In this document: in pieces, positions 1-9,027 of the stretch
Layout of the letters: every line of letters starts with the position of its first letter
How positions within the stretch are numbered: position 1 is the first letter of the stretch
NCBI RefSeq assembly: GCF_003425685.1
Contig: NZ_QJKM01000011.1
Span: forward strand, 62,001-126,000
Source of the DNA: Rhizobium terrae
GTDB lineage: Bacteria > Pseudomonadota > Alphaproteobacteria > Rhizobiales > Rhizobiaceae
Direction: 5' to 3'
DNA length: 64,000 nt
The notes under the pieces: generated by a model
The model's input: only the letters and a program-made list of their open reading frames with translations
Told to the model about the DNA's origin: nothing
The model's database searches: none
Position numbers and translations under genes: made by a program

Positions 1-776
1 AGAAGAGCCTGCTCGCGGTCGATCTCACGCATCACCGGTTCGAGCCGCAGCAACTTGCGCAGCCGGTCGAGCGCCCGTTTCGTCTCCTGCCGTTCCGATT
101 GAACGGCGGCCTGCTCCGCCTCGATCTCGGCCTGTTCCGCCAGCAGCCGCTTCCAATCGCCGGATTTCAGCTCGTTGTCGCGCTCCGCCTTGCGGGCTTC
201 GTCGTGCGCGTCGAGCACCTGATAGAAGAGCCGGTCCTTCGAGCGGCGGGGGGCATAGATACCGTCCGCCTCGGCGTCAAAGGATTTTCGCAGACCCGAA
301 AGCCCGGTGAGGCCGGAGGCCGCGGAAAACAGTAGACTGCCGATCTCGCCGCCGCTTTTCAGCATGGTCTCGCCGCCAGAGCGCAGCGAGGCGGAATCGA
401 GACCGAAAGCGCGCTGAAAGATATCGCGGGAGAGCGTGCCAAGAAATGGCGCCAGCGTGTCCTCCGGCAGGGTTTCCTCGGCATCGGTCGCAGCAAGCAA
501 AGTATTCTTGCGACCGCGCCTTCGGCGGAAGGCAAGCCTCACGCCGTCGCGCGCCGTGATCTCGGCACCGACGCGCAACGAGGTCGCGTCGTGCAGGAAG
601 CTCATCTCGGCAGCGGCCGGAAAGCCGAACAACAGATCGGAGATGGCGGAGAGCGCCGACGACTTGCCGGCCTCGTTCGGACCGTAGATGACGTGCAGCT
701 TGGCATCCGGGCGGAAAGTCAGCGTACGGTCGGTGAGCGATCCGTAACGCAGGATATCAAGGCGACTGAACCGCAT
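1..776 (-). CDS. SbcC/YhaN-like AAA ATPase, N-terminal part (cut by window edge)
   Basis: This is the amino-terminal ~258 residues of a large P-loop ATPase; no stop occurs before position 1, so the gene continues outside the window. Residues 32-39 read GPNEAGKS, the Walker A loop of SMC/Rad50/SbcC-type ATPases, in the family's usual position just after a short beta-rich start (MRFSRLDILRYGSLTD). From about residue 185 the protein becomes rich in Glu, Arg, Lys, Gln and Ala, as expected for the start of a long coiled coil. The ATG overlaps the stop of the upstream metallophosphoesterase gene by one base (TGATG at 778-774), so the two are translationally coupled. Known members of this pairing (YhaN with YhaO; SbcC with SbcD) act together in DNA end processing. 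The YhaN-type assignment rather than true SbcC is inferred from the short N-terminal form. Confidence 0.8.
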   Translation of the reverse strand, partial: MRFSRLDILRYGSLTDRTLTFRPDAKLHVIYGPNEAGKSSALSAISDLLFGFPAAAEMSFLHDATSLRVGAEITARDGVRLAFRRRRGRKNTLLAATDAEETLPEDTLAPFLGTLSRDIFQRAFGLDSASLRSGGETMLKSGGEIGSLLFSAASGLTGLSGLRKSFDAEADGIYAPRRSKDRLFYQVLDAHDEARKAERDNELKSGDWKRLLAEQAEIEAEQAAVQSERQETKRALDRLRKLLRLEPVMREIDREQAL

Positions 777-2008
777 CAGCCCCTCGCAGCCCGGGACAGG
801 AGAAGATCGCGCGCTTCGGCCAAAAGCGACCTCGCATCCTCGCCGAGCGGCAGATCGCCGGCGCCGATGCCGCCCGGCAGGCGTGAGACGATCTCGGCGA
901 TCTTCGTTTCCGCGTCAAAGATCAGCTCCGGCGGGAACGTATCCATGGGAATCAGCCCCTCCAGACCGAGCATATCCGGCGATGCGGCAATTCCCGCAAT
1001 TTCCGGCTCCAGCCGCAGTTCCAGCTTTTCAACCCAGATATCCGCATGGGCGCGATGGCAGGCCGCCTGCACCTCGTCTCGAAAATCGTCAAGCCGCGCC
1101 ATGATCTCGCTGCGGAAACGGCTCTTGCCGGTCAGACGCATGCGAAGCGCCAGGGGCCGGCCTTCCATCCCCTCGACTACCGCGTCCAATGCCGTCTCCA
1201 CGCGACGCAGGATCGCCGGAACATTGTCGTCCGGCCCGACCGTGACGGAAAGTTCGGCAAACCGGGCGCTGTCGGTGATGATCCGCTCGTGGGTCGCTCG
1301 GCCATCCTCGACCGTTATCAGCACAGCACCCTTGGCGCCCTGTTCGCGGATCGAACGGCCCTGCAGGTTGCCCGGAAACACCACCAACGGGTCCTCGGCG
1401 ACGATCTCGAAATCATGGACATGGCCGAGCGCCCAATAGTCGTAACCGCGCGAACGCAGGTCGTCCACCGAACACGGCGCATAAGGCGCATGCGGCTCGC
1501 GACCGGTGAGCGAGGTGTGAAGGACGCCGATGTTGAACCAGCCGGTCTCCGGTTTCGGATAGGCGAGCGCCAGATTTTCGGTGGCCGACCGCTCGGCAAA
1601 GCCCTGGCCGTGCAGCGCAACCTTCAGATGTTCCAGTCTGAAGCTGCCGGGTTTGTTCACCGGGAACTCGCTGACGTTCTTCGGCAGGGTGATCGTCTTC
1701 GTGATGACGCTTTCAGCGTCATGATTGCCCTTCAGCAGGAAAACGGGAATGCCGGCGCGCTCCAGCCGCGCCACTTCGCGGTTGAAGAAAAGACCGATCT
1801 TGTTGTCCTTCCAGTCGCCGTCATAAACGTCACCGGCGACGATGAAGAAATCGACATTGCGCTCAATCGCCTGATCCACGAGGGTCGAAAAAGCCTTACG
1901 GCTTGCCTCGATGAAGAGTTCGGCGATCGCGGCATCCTTCAGCGCCAGCCCCTGAAAAGGACTGCCGAGATGCAGATCGGCGGCATGGATGAAACGGAAA
2001 GAACTCAT
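776..2008 (-). CDS. SbcD/YhaO-like metallophosphoesterase (DNA repair exonuclease)
   Basis: A 410-residue calcineurin-like phosphoesterase. The metal-binding motifs appear in order: DLH at 11-13, GDVYD at 59-63, GNHD at 94-97, a histidine in VLHTS near 164, and GHVH at 195-198. This is the Mre11/SbcD nuclease signature, and the enzyme is expected to cut DNA ends together with the partner ATPase encoded directly downstream, which overlaps this stop codon by one base. The ORF can be extended upstream to 2107, but the residues added are unlike any nuclease. The family start MSSFRFIHAADLHLG fits the ATG at 2008. The ~200-residue C-terminal region is less conserved and probably holds the capping and partner-binding parts. 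YhaO and SbcD cannot be separated with certainty by eye. Confidence 0.85.
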   Translation of the reverse strand: MSSFRFIHAADLHLGSPFQGLALKDAAIAELFIEASRKAFSTLVDQAIERNVDFFIVAGDVYDGDWKDNKIGLFFNREVARLERAGIPVFLLKGNHDAESVITKTITLPKNVSEFPVNKPGSFRLEHLKVALHGQGFAERSATENLALAYPKPETGWFNIGVLHTSLTGREPHAPYAPCSVDDLRSRGYDYWALGHVHDFEIVAEDPLVVFPGNLQGRSIREQGAKGAVLITVEDGRATHERIITDSARFAELSVTVGPDDNVPAILRRVETALDAVVEGMEGRPLALRMRLTGKSRFRSEIMARLDDFRDEVQAACHRAHADIWVEKLELRLEPEIAGIAASPDMLGLEGLIPMDTFPPELIFDAETKIAEIVSRLPGGIGAGDLPLGEDARSLLAEARDLLLSRAARG

Positions 2009-2130
2009 TCGACTCGCTTGTTTTGATTGCCGGACAGGAACAGGTGTTTTAGGCAAATGCCGGGCACGAAGAAAGCTCGGGCATAGGCAGCCTGTGGATA
2101 GTCCCATTCATTCCCATTCGGAGAACACCC

Positions 2131-3117
2131 ATGAGACAGCATGCGTTCGGACGCACATCCTTCACCGTCAGCGAAATCGGCTTCGGCGCCTGGCAGATCG
2201 GCGGCTCCTGGGGTGATGTCAGCGAGGCGGACGGCCGGGCAGCGCTGGAAGCGGCACTCGATGCCGGCGTCACCTTCATCGACACCGCCGACGTCTATGG
2301 CGATGGCCGGTCGGAAAAGATCATTGCCGGGGTTTTGAAGACACGCGGCGGCACCCGACCGATGATTGCCACCAAGGCCGGCCGGCGCTTGAGCCCGCAT
2401 GCCGCCGACGGCTATACCAAGGCGAATCTCGAAGGCTTCATCGACCGCAGCCTGAAGAACCTCGAAATCGACAACCTCGATCTCGTGCAGCTGCACTGCC
2501 CGCCAACCGAGGTGCTCTATCGTCCGGAAGTCTTCGGCGCGCTCGACGATCTTCGCCGGGCCGGCAAGATCCGGAACTACGGCGTCAGCGTCGAGAAGGT
2601 CGAAGAAGCGCTGAAGGCGATCGAATATCCCGACGTCACCAGCATCCAGATCATCTACAACATCTTTCGCCAGCGCCCGGCCGATCTTTTCTTCAAGGAA
2701 GCCAAGCGAAAGAATGTCGCCGTGATCGTGCGCGTGCCGCTCGCAAGCGGCCTGCTCTCCGGCAAGATCAACCGCGATACCGCCTTCGCCAAGGACGACC
2801 ATCGCAATTTCAACCGCCATGGCGATGCCTTTGACGTCGGTGAGACCTTTGCCGGCGTGCCGTTCGAAGTGGGCCTTCAGGCCGTCGAGGAAGTCCGCAA
2901 GCTGGTGCCGGCGGGCGCTTCCATGGCGGCGTTCGCGCTGAAATGGATCCTGATGAACGAAGCCGTTACGGTTGTCATTCCGGGCGCGCGCAATGCCGAA
3001 CAAGCCAAGGGCAATGCGGCGGCCGTCGAGCTTGCGGCGATCTCGGCTGACGTGATGACGGCGACGAAGGAAATCTATGCGCGGCTGGTGGCGCCGCATG
3101 TGCACCAGCGTTGGTAG
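2131..3117 (+). CDS. Aldo/keto reductase
   Basis: A 328-residue NADPH-dependent oxidoreductase of the aldo/keto reductase superfamily, a single (alpha/beta)8 barrel. The catalytic tetrad is visible: Asp51 and Tyr56 in DTADVYGDG, Lys82 in ATKAG and His122 in LVQLHCP. The C-terminal stretch VVIPGARN is the usual NADPH 2'-phosphate-binding segment of bacterial members. A GGAG-type ribosome site precedes the ATG (cattcGGAGaacacccATG). It is divergent from the nuclease pair at 776-2008 and convergent with the GNAT gene downstream, so it is probably transcribed alone. The physiological substrate cannot be read from the sequence. Confidence 0.9.
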   Translation: MRQHAFGRTSFTVSEIGFGAWQIGGSWGDVSEADGRAALEAALDAGVTFIDTADVYGDGRSEKIIAGVLKTRGGTRPMIATKAGRRLSPHAADGYTKANLEGFIDRSLKNLEIDNLDLVQLHCPPTEVLYRPEVFGALDDLRRAGKIRNYGVSVEKVEEALKAIEYPDVTSIQIIYNIFRQRPADLFFKEAKRKNVAVIVRVPLASGLLSGKINRDTAFAKDDHRNFNRHGDAFDVGETFAGVPFEVGLQAVEEVRKLVPAGASMAAFALKWILMNEAVTVVIPGARNAEQAKGNAAAVELAAISADVMTATKEIYARLVAPHVHQRW

Positions 3118-3204
3118 GAAAAGAGCGACGGCGGTGCCACACATCCCTTCCCACCGTTTTGACGGGGAGACGGTGGCGGTAGCCGGATGAGGGGCAAGCC
3201 GCAG

Positions 3205-3669
3205 TCACCCCATCCTGAACCGGTAAATGGTGCCGTCATCAGAAACGACCGTCTCCAAGCCCCCTGCCCCGACCGCATCGAGAACCCGCGGCCAGAATTT
3301 CTGAGCCGGAGCATTCCGCTCCATGATACTCAGCTCCCATTGGCCGGATCGCGAATTCAATACCGTCTTTGCCGCCTCCAATCCGATGCCACGTCGCCGG
3401 GTATCGGGTGCAATATAAAACTCGGCGATCGCGAAATCCGTGCCTCTGCCGGATGGGGACCACGTGTTGACGAAGGCAAAACCGACGCAGCGGTCATTCA
3501 GCAGGATCAACAAAGGCCAACGATGATCGGGCTGCTCCCAATAAGCGTCGAAATAGGGATAATCAGTACCCGACCCGCCGTAATGTTCAAACTCGATGAG
3601 ATAGTCAGAGAGAAGGCTTCTGAGATGCGGCTTATGCGTCGCGAGGGCCAGTTTCAAATCGATACGCAA
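3205..3669 (-). CDS. GNAT-family N-acetyltransferase (probable TTG start)
   Basis: About 154 residues with a GNAT fold. The acetyl-CoA-binding motif A is visible as FYIAPDTRRRGIG (a variant of the R/Q-x-x-G-x-G/A loop), preceded by the beta4 strand and followed by a segment ending NAPAQKFW, the usual C-terminal asparagine helix. The longer reading from 3816 runs backwards through the transcription terminator and into the upstream gene in another frame, so it is unlikely. A TTG codon at 3669 has GGAG 7 bases upstream and gives a protein that starts just before the domain. The gene lies downstream of the phytase-like gene but beyond a hairpin, so it is probably read from its own promoter. The substrate is unknown. 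Confidence 0.75.
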   Translation of the reverse strand: MRIDLKLALATHKPHLRSLLSDYLIEFEHYGGSGTDYPYFDAYWEQPDHRWPLLILLNDRCVGFAFVNTWSPSGRGTDFAIAEFYIAPDTRRRGIGLEAAKTVLNSRSGQWELSIMERNAPAQKFWPRVLDAVGAGGLETVVSDDGTIYRFRMG

Positions 3670-3682
3670 CGCATCACTCCAT

Positions 3683-3714
3683 AAAATCGGCCGGGCAGAT
3701 TGCCCGGCCTTTTT
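3683..3714. terminator. Rho-independent terminator, possibly bidirectional
   Basis: A perfect hairpin with arms GGCCGGGCA/TGCCCGGCC at 3689-3709 lies just after the phytase-like gene. It is followed by ATTTTAT on the minus strand and by a TTTTT run on the plus strand. Confidence 0.8.
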
Positions 3715-3733
3715 CCTGTCGAATGCAAGGATA

Positions 3734-5926
3734 TTAGTTGGTGCCCTTGAGGTCCACCGCGAAGAAGATCGTCTCGCCGGACGAGTCGGAGACGCCATCG
3801 TTGTCGGTGACGGCAAAAGCCTTGCCGGACTTGTCGAAGGTGAACCCCTCCAGCTTGTCGGTGACGAAGCCGTTGGTCTGCTTCAGGTCGGCGGTGAAAT
3901 CGTGGACCTCTTCCTTCTTGACGAGCGGCAGTTCGCCGCCGATCTTGCCCGGCTTCAGGTCGGCGATGGCCACACGATAGAGCTTCTTCAGCTTGGCATT
4001 TTCGCCAACCTGGTTGTCGCGCTCGATGATGTAGACATAATCGCCGCGGGCGGTGATTTCCGACAGGCCCACCCAGCCGGCATCGGCCTTCTCGATCGGG
4101 TAACGGACGGCGCCCCATTCCTTGCTCTTCGGCTTGTAGGAGAGGAGCTTGACGGTGCCCTTGGGATCGTCCTTCCATTCGCGCTGGGCGGCCATCCAGA
4201 GCACCATGTCGTCGCCCGAACCGACGGTGGTAATGCCCTCGAAGCCGAAGCGAGTCTCGCCCGAAAGCAGGTCGGCCGGCAGGCCGATTTCGGTGCGGAT
4301 TTCGCCCTTGGCGGTGACGTTGTAGAGGCCGTGGCCGGTCAACTTGGCGGCATCGCCTTCGGAGGCGAGCCAGAAGCCGCCCTTGCCATCGAGCGCGATA
4401 CCTTCGATATCGAGCTTCTGGGCCGGCTGGCCGTTGCGGGTGATGCGGGTCACGCCCGTAATCTGCGCCGGCTTCCTGGTCGTATCGATGGTGAAGATCG
4501 ACGGCTGCATGGCGTAGACGCTGTCGCTGACGGCGTAGACGATACCGTCCTTTTCGGCGTCACCGACGAGACCGGAGAGCGCACCCCAGCCGAGCACGTT
4601 ACCATCGATATCGTTGGAGACCAGCGTCGGATAGGCCGCCTGGCCTTCGGCAAGCTGGTAGATCATGACGTGCGAGCGAGCGCCGCCATCCTTGCCGAGA
4701 TCGAGCTCGTTGGCGGTCGCCAGCAGATTACGGTCCGGAATGGCGACGGCACCTTCCGGCGAGATGCCCGACGGCAACAACTGCACGAGCTGAGGTTCGG
4801 CACCGGTGTCCTTGTAGACGGCGACGACCGAGGCACGTTCCGAGAGGATGAAAATGTAGTTCTGGCCGTTGAAGGTGGCGAACTCCATGCCCTCCGGCTC
4901 GATGCCCTTGGAGCGGGCGCGGCCTTCCGGGAAATGGCCGATGCGGGCGATCGCACGTTCCATCGAAGCGCCGGCTTCATAGAGGACCTTGCCGGTGCGG
5001 TCGAAGATCGTGAAGCCGCGCGAACCACCTTTCCAGTCGCCTTCGTTGGCAACGACAAGGCGATTGTTGTCGAGCCACTTGATGGCGTCCGGCTCACGGA
5101 TAACGCCGGCAGCCTTGCCGGTGAAGGAGAGCTGGCCGTCGGTCTTGTTGTCGATGCCTTCCAGATCAGCCTTGCCGGCGGAGAAGTGGCCGATGACCTT
5201 GGCCGTCTTGCCGTCAATGATGGCGATATGGTTGTTTTCCTGCAGGGTGACGGCAATTTCACCGTTGTCGTTGATGGCAACGAATTCCGGCTCCGGATCT
5301 TCCGGGGCGACTTCGGCGAGACCGGTCAGCGAAACGTGCTTGATCGAGGCACAGTCGGCGGTGCCGTCCTTCAGCGAAACGATGACGAGGTCGCCGGCCG
5401 GCATCTGCGGGATGGCGCCACCGTTCACCTCTTCGTCGCGTTCGTTTTCAATGGCGATCGCGGCAAAGGTCTTGTCCTTGGAGACGGCGATCGAATCCGG
5501 CTGGCCGCCGAGATCGCAGGTGAGCTCAACCTCCTTCGAAGCAAGATCAACAACGGCGAGCATGCCGGTCGGCTTGGCTTTGCTTTCCCCGGTGTTGACC
5601 GCGGCCAGAACCTTCTTGCCAACGGAGGCGACCGAGGTCGGCTCGCCCTGCAAGGTGACGGCGCCGAGCGCCTTCGGAGCCTTCGGGTCGGTGATATCGA
5701 TCAGACCGATCGCACCGAGCGGACTGTCGGAATAGATCAGCGTGTTGCCGTCTTCGCTGGCAGTGACGATTTCGGCCGAAGTCGCAGCCAGTTTGTCCTT
5801 GCCGGCCGGCAGATTGCTGGCGACGGGGAAGGACGCGATACGATTGAAGACCTGTTCGGCGCTCGCCGGAGCCGCGGCCGAGGCAAGAAGCGCGGCGGTC
5901 AGCGCCGCGTGAATACGGAATGTCAT
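3734..5926 (-). CDS. Exported esterase-like/phytase-family beta-propeller protein
   Basis: A 730-residue exported protein. Residues 1-23 form a clear Sec signal peptide ending APASA. Repeated beta-strand units fill the first half (LVIVSLKDGT, HIAIIDGKTAKVIG, VYKDTGAEPQLVQ), as in YVTN/lactonase-type propellers. The second half matches the phytase-like domain (PF13449 type), with segments such as KLDIEGIALDGKGGFW and RFGFEGITTVG. Members are periplasmic or secreted and are often annotated as 'esterase-like activity of phytase family'; true phytase activity is not established. The start is chosen at 5926 because AGGAGG stands six bases upstream and the signal peptide begins there; the upstream in-frame ATG (5944) lacks such a site. 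It is transcribed alone and ends in the hairpin at 3683-3714. Confidence 0.8.
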   Translation of the reverse strand: MTFRIHAALTAALLASAAAPASAEQVFNRIASFPVASNLPAGKDKLAATSAEIVTASEDGNTLIYSDSPLGAIGLIDITDPKAPKALGAVTLQGEPTSVASVGKKVLAAVNTGESKAKPTGMLAVVDLASKEVELTCDLGGQPDSIAVSKDKTFAAIAIENERDEEVNGGAIPQMPAGDLVIVSLKDGTADCASIKHVSLTGLAEVAPEDPEPEFVAINDNGEIAVTLQENNHIAIIDGKTAKVIGHFSAGKADLEGIDNKTDGQLSFTGKAAGVIREPDAIKWLDNNRLVVANEGDWKGGSRGFTIFDRTGKVLYEAGASMERAIARIGHFPEGRARSKGIEPEGMEFATFNGQNYIFILSERASVVAVYKDTGAEPQLVQLLPSGISPEGAVAIPDRNLLATANELDLGKDGGARSHVMIYQLAEGQAAYPTLVSNDIDGNVLGWGALSGLVGDAEKDGIVYAVSDSVYAMQPSIFTIDTTRKPAQITGVTRITRNGQPAQKLDIEGIALDGKGGFWLASEGDAAKLTGHGLYNVTAKGEIRTEIGLPADLLSGETRFGFEGITTVGSGDDMVLWMAAQREWKDDPKGTVKLLSYKPKSKEWGAVRYPIEKADAGWVGLSEITARGDYVYIIERDNQVGENAKLKKLYRVAIADLKPGKIGGELPLVKKEEVHDFTADLKQTNGFVTDKLEGFTFDKSGKAFAVTDNDGVSDSSGETIFFAVDLKGTN

Positions 5927-6052
5927 AGGAGCCCTCCTGTCCATGAAACCACCGGTGGGTATTGGGACATGGAGATGACAGGCGGATGACGGTCTTCACA
6001 CCTTAGAGATGCCTTGAAGACCTGGGCGGAGCTCTAAACCGATTAACGGCCG

Positions 6053-6084
6053 GAAAAGAAAAGGCCCGGGAAAACCCGAGCCTT
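6053..6084 (-). terminator. Terminator of the HU gene
   Basis: Read on the minus strand, GGCTCGGG-TTTT-CCCGGGCC (one G-U pair) is followed by TTTTCTTTT. It lies about 50 bases after the HU stop codon. Confidence 0.8.
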
Positions 6085-6131
6085 CGAGACTGAACAGGTT
6101 GCCATCGAAGGCATAACCCTGGGGCAGCATA

Positions 6132-6407
6132 TTAGCTGTTGACCGCGTCCTTCAGGCCCTTACCGGCCGAGAACTTCGGAACATTGCGCGCCGGAATGTC
6201 GACTTCAGCGCCGGTCGACGGATTGCGACCCTTGGAAGCCTCACGGCGAGAAACGGAGAAGCTGCCGAAACCGGCGAGACGGATATCGCCGCCCTTCTTC
6301 AATTCAGCCTGTACTGTCTCAAAAACGGCATCGACGGCGGATGCGGCATCAGCTTTGGAGAGGCCGGCCTTTTCGGCCACTGCGGATACCAGCTCGTTCT
6401 TGTTCAT
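6132..6407 (-). CDS. hupB: DNA-binding protein HU (beta type)
   Basis: A 91-residue nucleoid protein of the HU/IHF family that bends and compacts DNA without strong sequence preference. The family pattern is complete: helical dimerisation part (MNKNELVSAVAEKAGLSKADA), the GFGSF turn near residue 45-50, and the DNA-clasping arm containing GRNPSTG and IPARNVPKF. Length is exactly that of the family. The longer reading from 6515 adds 36 unrelated residues; the ATG at 6407 is preceded by GAAAGGGGTGG. It lies directly downstream of lon, the common alphaproteobacterial order, but lon's terminator separates them, so it has its own promoter. A separate IHF-alpha gene is at 47506-47844. Confidence 0.95.
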   Translation of the reverse strand: MNKNELVSAVAEKAGLSKADAASAVDAVFETVQAELKKGGDIRLAGFGSFSVSRREASKGRNPSTGAEVDIPARNVPKFSAGKGLKDAVNS

Positions 6408-6537
6408 GTTTCCACCCCTTTCTAGGTTTTGGAACGACTCAATCATTTCGGGGCCGACAATAGTTTTCCGCCCGGCCTTGGCAACCCAAAAGCTCCGGAA
6501 ATGCCTGAAAAACAAGGGGTCTGTGGTTAGTTTTCAC

Positions 6538-6566
6538 AAAAAAAGCCGGCTTTCGCCGGCTTTTTT
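6538..6566 (-). terminator. Terminator of lon
   Basis: The hairpin GCCGGC-TTTC-GCCGGC is flanked on both sides by A/T runs (AAAAAAAA before, TTTTTT after). On the minus strand it follows lon and ends in a T-run; it could also work in the other direction. Confidence 0.85.
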
Positions 6567-6606
6567 CAAGGTTCGTCGCATTTTGGCGTAGCCAAAAGGC
6601 TGTCGA

Positions 6607-9027
6607 TCAGTGCGCGATCGCCGTTCCGACGTCGTCGACGCCTTCAACGGTGGCAATGACAGGCGTTTCCACGGTGCCATCCCATTCGATCGCTTCCGGC
6701 TGGCGGACGAGCGCGTGACGGATCACCTCGCCCATGCGCGAGACCGGAATGATCTCCATGCTGTTCTTCACGTTGTCCGGGATCTCCGCCAGATCCTTGG
6801 CGTTTTCTTCCGGAATCAGCACCTTCTTGATGCCGCCGCGAAGCGCTGCGAGCAGCTTTTCTTTGAGACCGCCGATCGGCAGGACGCGGCCGCGCAACGT
6901 GATCTCACCGGTCATGGCGACATTCTTGTCGACCGGAATACCGGTCATGACGGAGACGATCGCGGTCGCCATGGCGACGCCGGCGGACGGACCGTCCTTC
7001 GGGGTCGCACCTTCCGGCACGTGAACGTGGATGTCCGACTTGTCGAAGCGCGGCGGCTCGATGCCGAAGTCTACGGCGCGCGAGCGGACATAAGATGCCG
7101 CCGCGGAGATGGACTCCTTCATGACTTCCTTCAGGTTGCCGGTCACCGTCATGCGGCCCTTGCCGGGCATCATGACGCCTTCGATCGTCAGCAGTTCGCC
7201 GCCGACTTCCGTCCAGGCGAGACCGGTAACGACACCGACCTGATCCTCACGCTCGGCCTCGCCGTGGCGGAAGCGCGGAACGCCGAGATAGTCATGGACA
7301 TTGGTCGCGGTGACCTCGACCGATTTCGTCTTGCCCTTGATGATCTCGGTGACCGCCTTGCGGGCGAGCTTCATCAGTTCGCGCTCGAAGTTACGAACGC
7401 CGGCCTCGCGGGTATACTGCTGGATGACGGCCATCAGCGCATCGTCGCTGACCGAGAACTCGTTCGGCTGCAGCGCGTGCTCCTTGATCGCCTTCGGCAG
7501 AAGGTGACGCTTGGCAATCTCGCGCTTCTCATCCTCGGTATAGCCGGCGATGCGGATGATCTCCATACGATCCATCAGCGGCGCCGGGATGTTCAGCGTG
7601 TTCGCCGTGGTGATGAACATCACGTCGGACAGATCGTATTCGACTTCCAGGTAGTGGTCCATGAAGGTCGAGTTCTGCGCCGGGTCTAGCACTTCAAGCA
7701 GCGCCGAGGACGGATCGCCACGGAAGTCCATGCCCATCTTGTCGATCTCGTCGAGCAGGAAGAGCGGGTTGGATTTCTTCGCCTTCTTCATCGACTGGAC
7801 GACCTTGCCGGGCATCGAGCCGATATAGGTGCGGCGGTGACCGCGGATTTCGGCTTCGTCACGGACGCCGCCCAATGCCATGCGGACATATTCGCGGCCG
7901 GTCGCCTTGGCGATCGACTGGGCGAGCGAGGTCTTGCCGACGCCCGGAGGACCGACGAGGCACAGGATCGGGCCCTTGATCTTGGTGGCGCGGGCCTGGA
8001 CGGCCAGATACTCGACGATGCGTTCCTTGACCTTGTCGAGGCCGAAGTGATCCGCTTCGAGGATCTTCTCGGCATTGTTGAGGTCGGTCTTGATCTTCGA
8101 CTTCTTGCCCCACGGAATGCCGAGCAGCCAGTCGAGATAGTTGCGCACGACGGTGGCTTCCGCCGACATCGGGCTCATCTGGCGCAGCTTCTTCAGCTCC
8201 GCATCGGCCTTTTCGCGGGCTTCCTTGGAAAGCTTCGTCTTGGAGATGCGCTCCTCCAGTTCGGCCATCTCGTCGCGGCCTTCCTCGCCATCGCCGAGCT
8301 CCTTCTGGATCGCCTTCATTTGCTCATTGAGATAGTATTCGCGCTGGGTCTTCTCCATCTGGCGTTTTACACGCGAGCGGATGCGCTTCTCGACTTGCAG
8401 GACCGAGATTTCGCCTTCCATGAAGCCGAGCGCCTTTTCGAGACGCATCTTGACGGAAACCGTCTCCAGCATCTCCTGCTTCTCGGTGATCTTGATCGAC
8501 AGGTGCGAGGCGACCGTATCGGCGAGCTTGGAATAGTCCTCGATCTGGCTTGCAGCGCCGACGACTTCCGGCGAAATCTTCTTGTTGAGCTTCACATAGT
8601 TCTCGAACTCGGAAACTACCGAACGGGAGAGAGCCTCGACCTCGACGGCGTCCTCGTCCGGCTCGGCGAGAATCTTCGCCTTCGCCTCGTAGAATTCGTC
8701 GCGACCGGTATAGCTGTCGATCTTGGCGCGCGAGCGGCCTTCGACCAGCACCTTGACGGTGCCGTCCGGCAGCTTGAGGAGCTGCAGCACGTTGGCTACC
8801 GTGCCAACCTTGTAGATTGCCGAGGGCTCGGGATCGTCGTCGCCGGCATTGATCTGGGTGACGAGCATAATCTGCTTGTCAGAGCCCATGACTTCCTCAA
8901 GCGCGCGAATGGACTTTTCCCGTCCTACGAACAGAGGCACGATCATGTGGGGGAATACCACGATGTCGCGCAGCGGCAGGACCGGATAGGTCTCTACGCC
9001 AGATGCCGCAGACGTTGAATTCGTCAT
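6607..9027 (-). CDS. lon: ATP-dependent protease Lon
   Basis: An 806-residue LonA protease that degrades damaged and regulatory proteins in the cytoplasm. Domains in order: N-terminal substrate-binding LON domain (~1-210, starting YPVLPLRDIVVFPHMIVPLFVG), AAA+ module with Walker A GPPGVGKT at 359-366 and Walker B FLLDEIDKMG, and the C-terminal serine protease domain. The catalytic Ser lies in PKDGPSAG at about residue 680 and the catalytic Lys in IGGLKEKLLAA about 40 residues later, giving the Ser-Lys dyad of the family. Length is typical. The start has GGAAAGGAAA upstream. Gene order clpP, clpX, lon, hupB on one strand is the standard rhizobial arrangement; each gene seems to be a separate transcription unit because terminators lie between them. 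An RpoH-type promoter about 90 bases upstream suggests heat-shock control. Confidence 0.98.
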   Translation of the reverse strand: MTNSTSAASGVETYPVLPLRDIVVFPHMIVPLFVGREKSIRALEEVMGSDKQIMLVTQINAGDDDPEPSAIYKVGTVANVLQLLKLPDGTVKVLVEGRSRAKIDSYTGRDEFYEAKAKILAEPDEDAVEVEALSRSVVSEFENYVKLNKKISPEVVGAASQIEDYSKLADTVASHLSIKITEKQEMLETVSVKMRLEKALGFMEGEISVLQVEKRIRSRVKRQMEKTQREYYLNEQMKAIQKELGDGEEGRDEMAELEERISKTKLSKEAREKADAELKKLRQMSPMSAEATVVRNYLDWLLGIPWGKKSKIKTDLNNAEKILEADHFGLDKVKERIVEYLAVQARATKIKGPILCLVGPPGVGKTSLAQSIAKATGREYVRMALGGVRDEAEIRGHRRTYIGSMPGKVVQSMKKAKKSNPLFLLDEIDKMGMDFRGDPSSALLEVLDPAQNSTFMDHYLEVEYDLSDVMFITTANTLNIPAPLMDRMEIIRIAGYTEDEKREIAKRHLLPKAIKEHALQPNEFSVSDDALMAVIQQYTREAGVRNFERELMKLARKAVTEIIKGKTKSVEVTATNVHDYLGVPRFRHGEAEREDQVGVVTGLAWTEVGGELLTIEGVMMPGKGRMTVTGNLKEVMKESISAAASYVRSRAVDFGIEPPRFDKSDIHVHVPEGATPKDGPSAGVAMATAIVSVMTGIPVDKNVAMTGEITLRGRVLPIGGLKEKLLAALRGGIKKVLIPEENAKDLAEIPDNVKNSMEIIPVSRMGEVIRHALVRQPEAIEWDGTVETPVIATVEGVDDVGTAIAH

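Noticed and set aside
3902..5989. 695-residue plus-strand ORF opposite the phytase-like gene
   Set aside because: It is the antisense shadow of a signal-peptide-bearing, recognisable gene; its composition (Asp/Gly/Arg-rich) is typical of such shadows in high-GC DNA.
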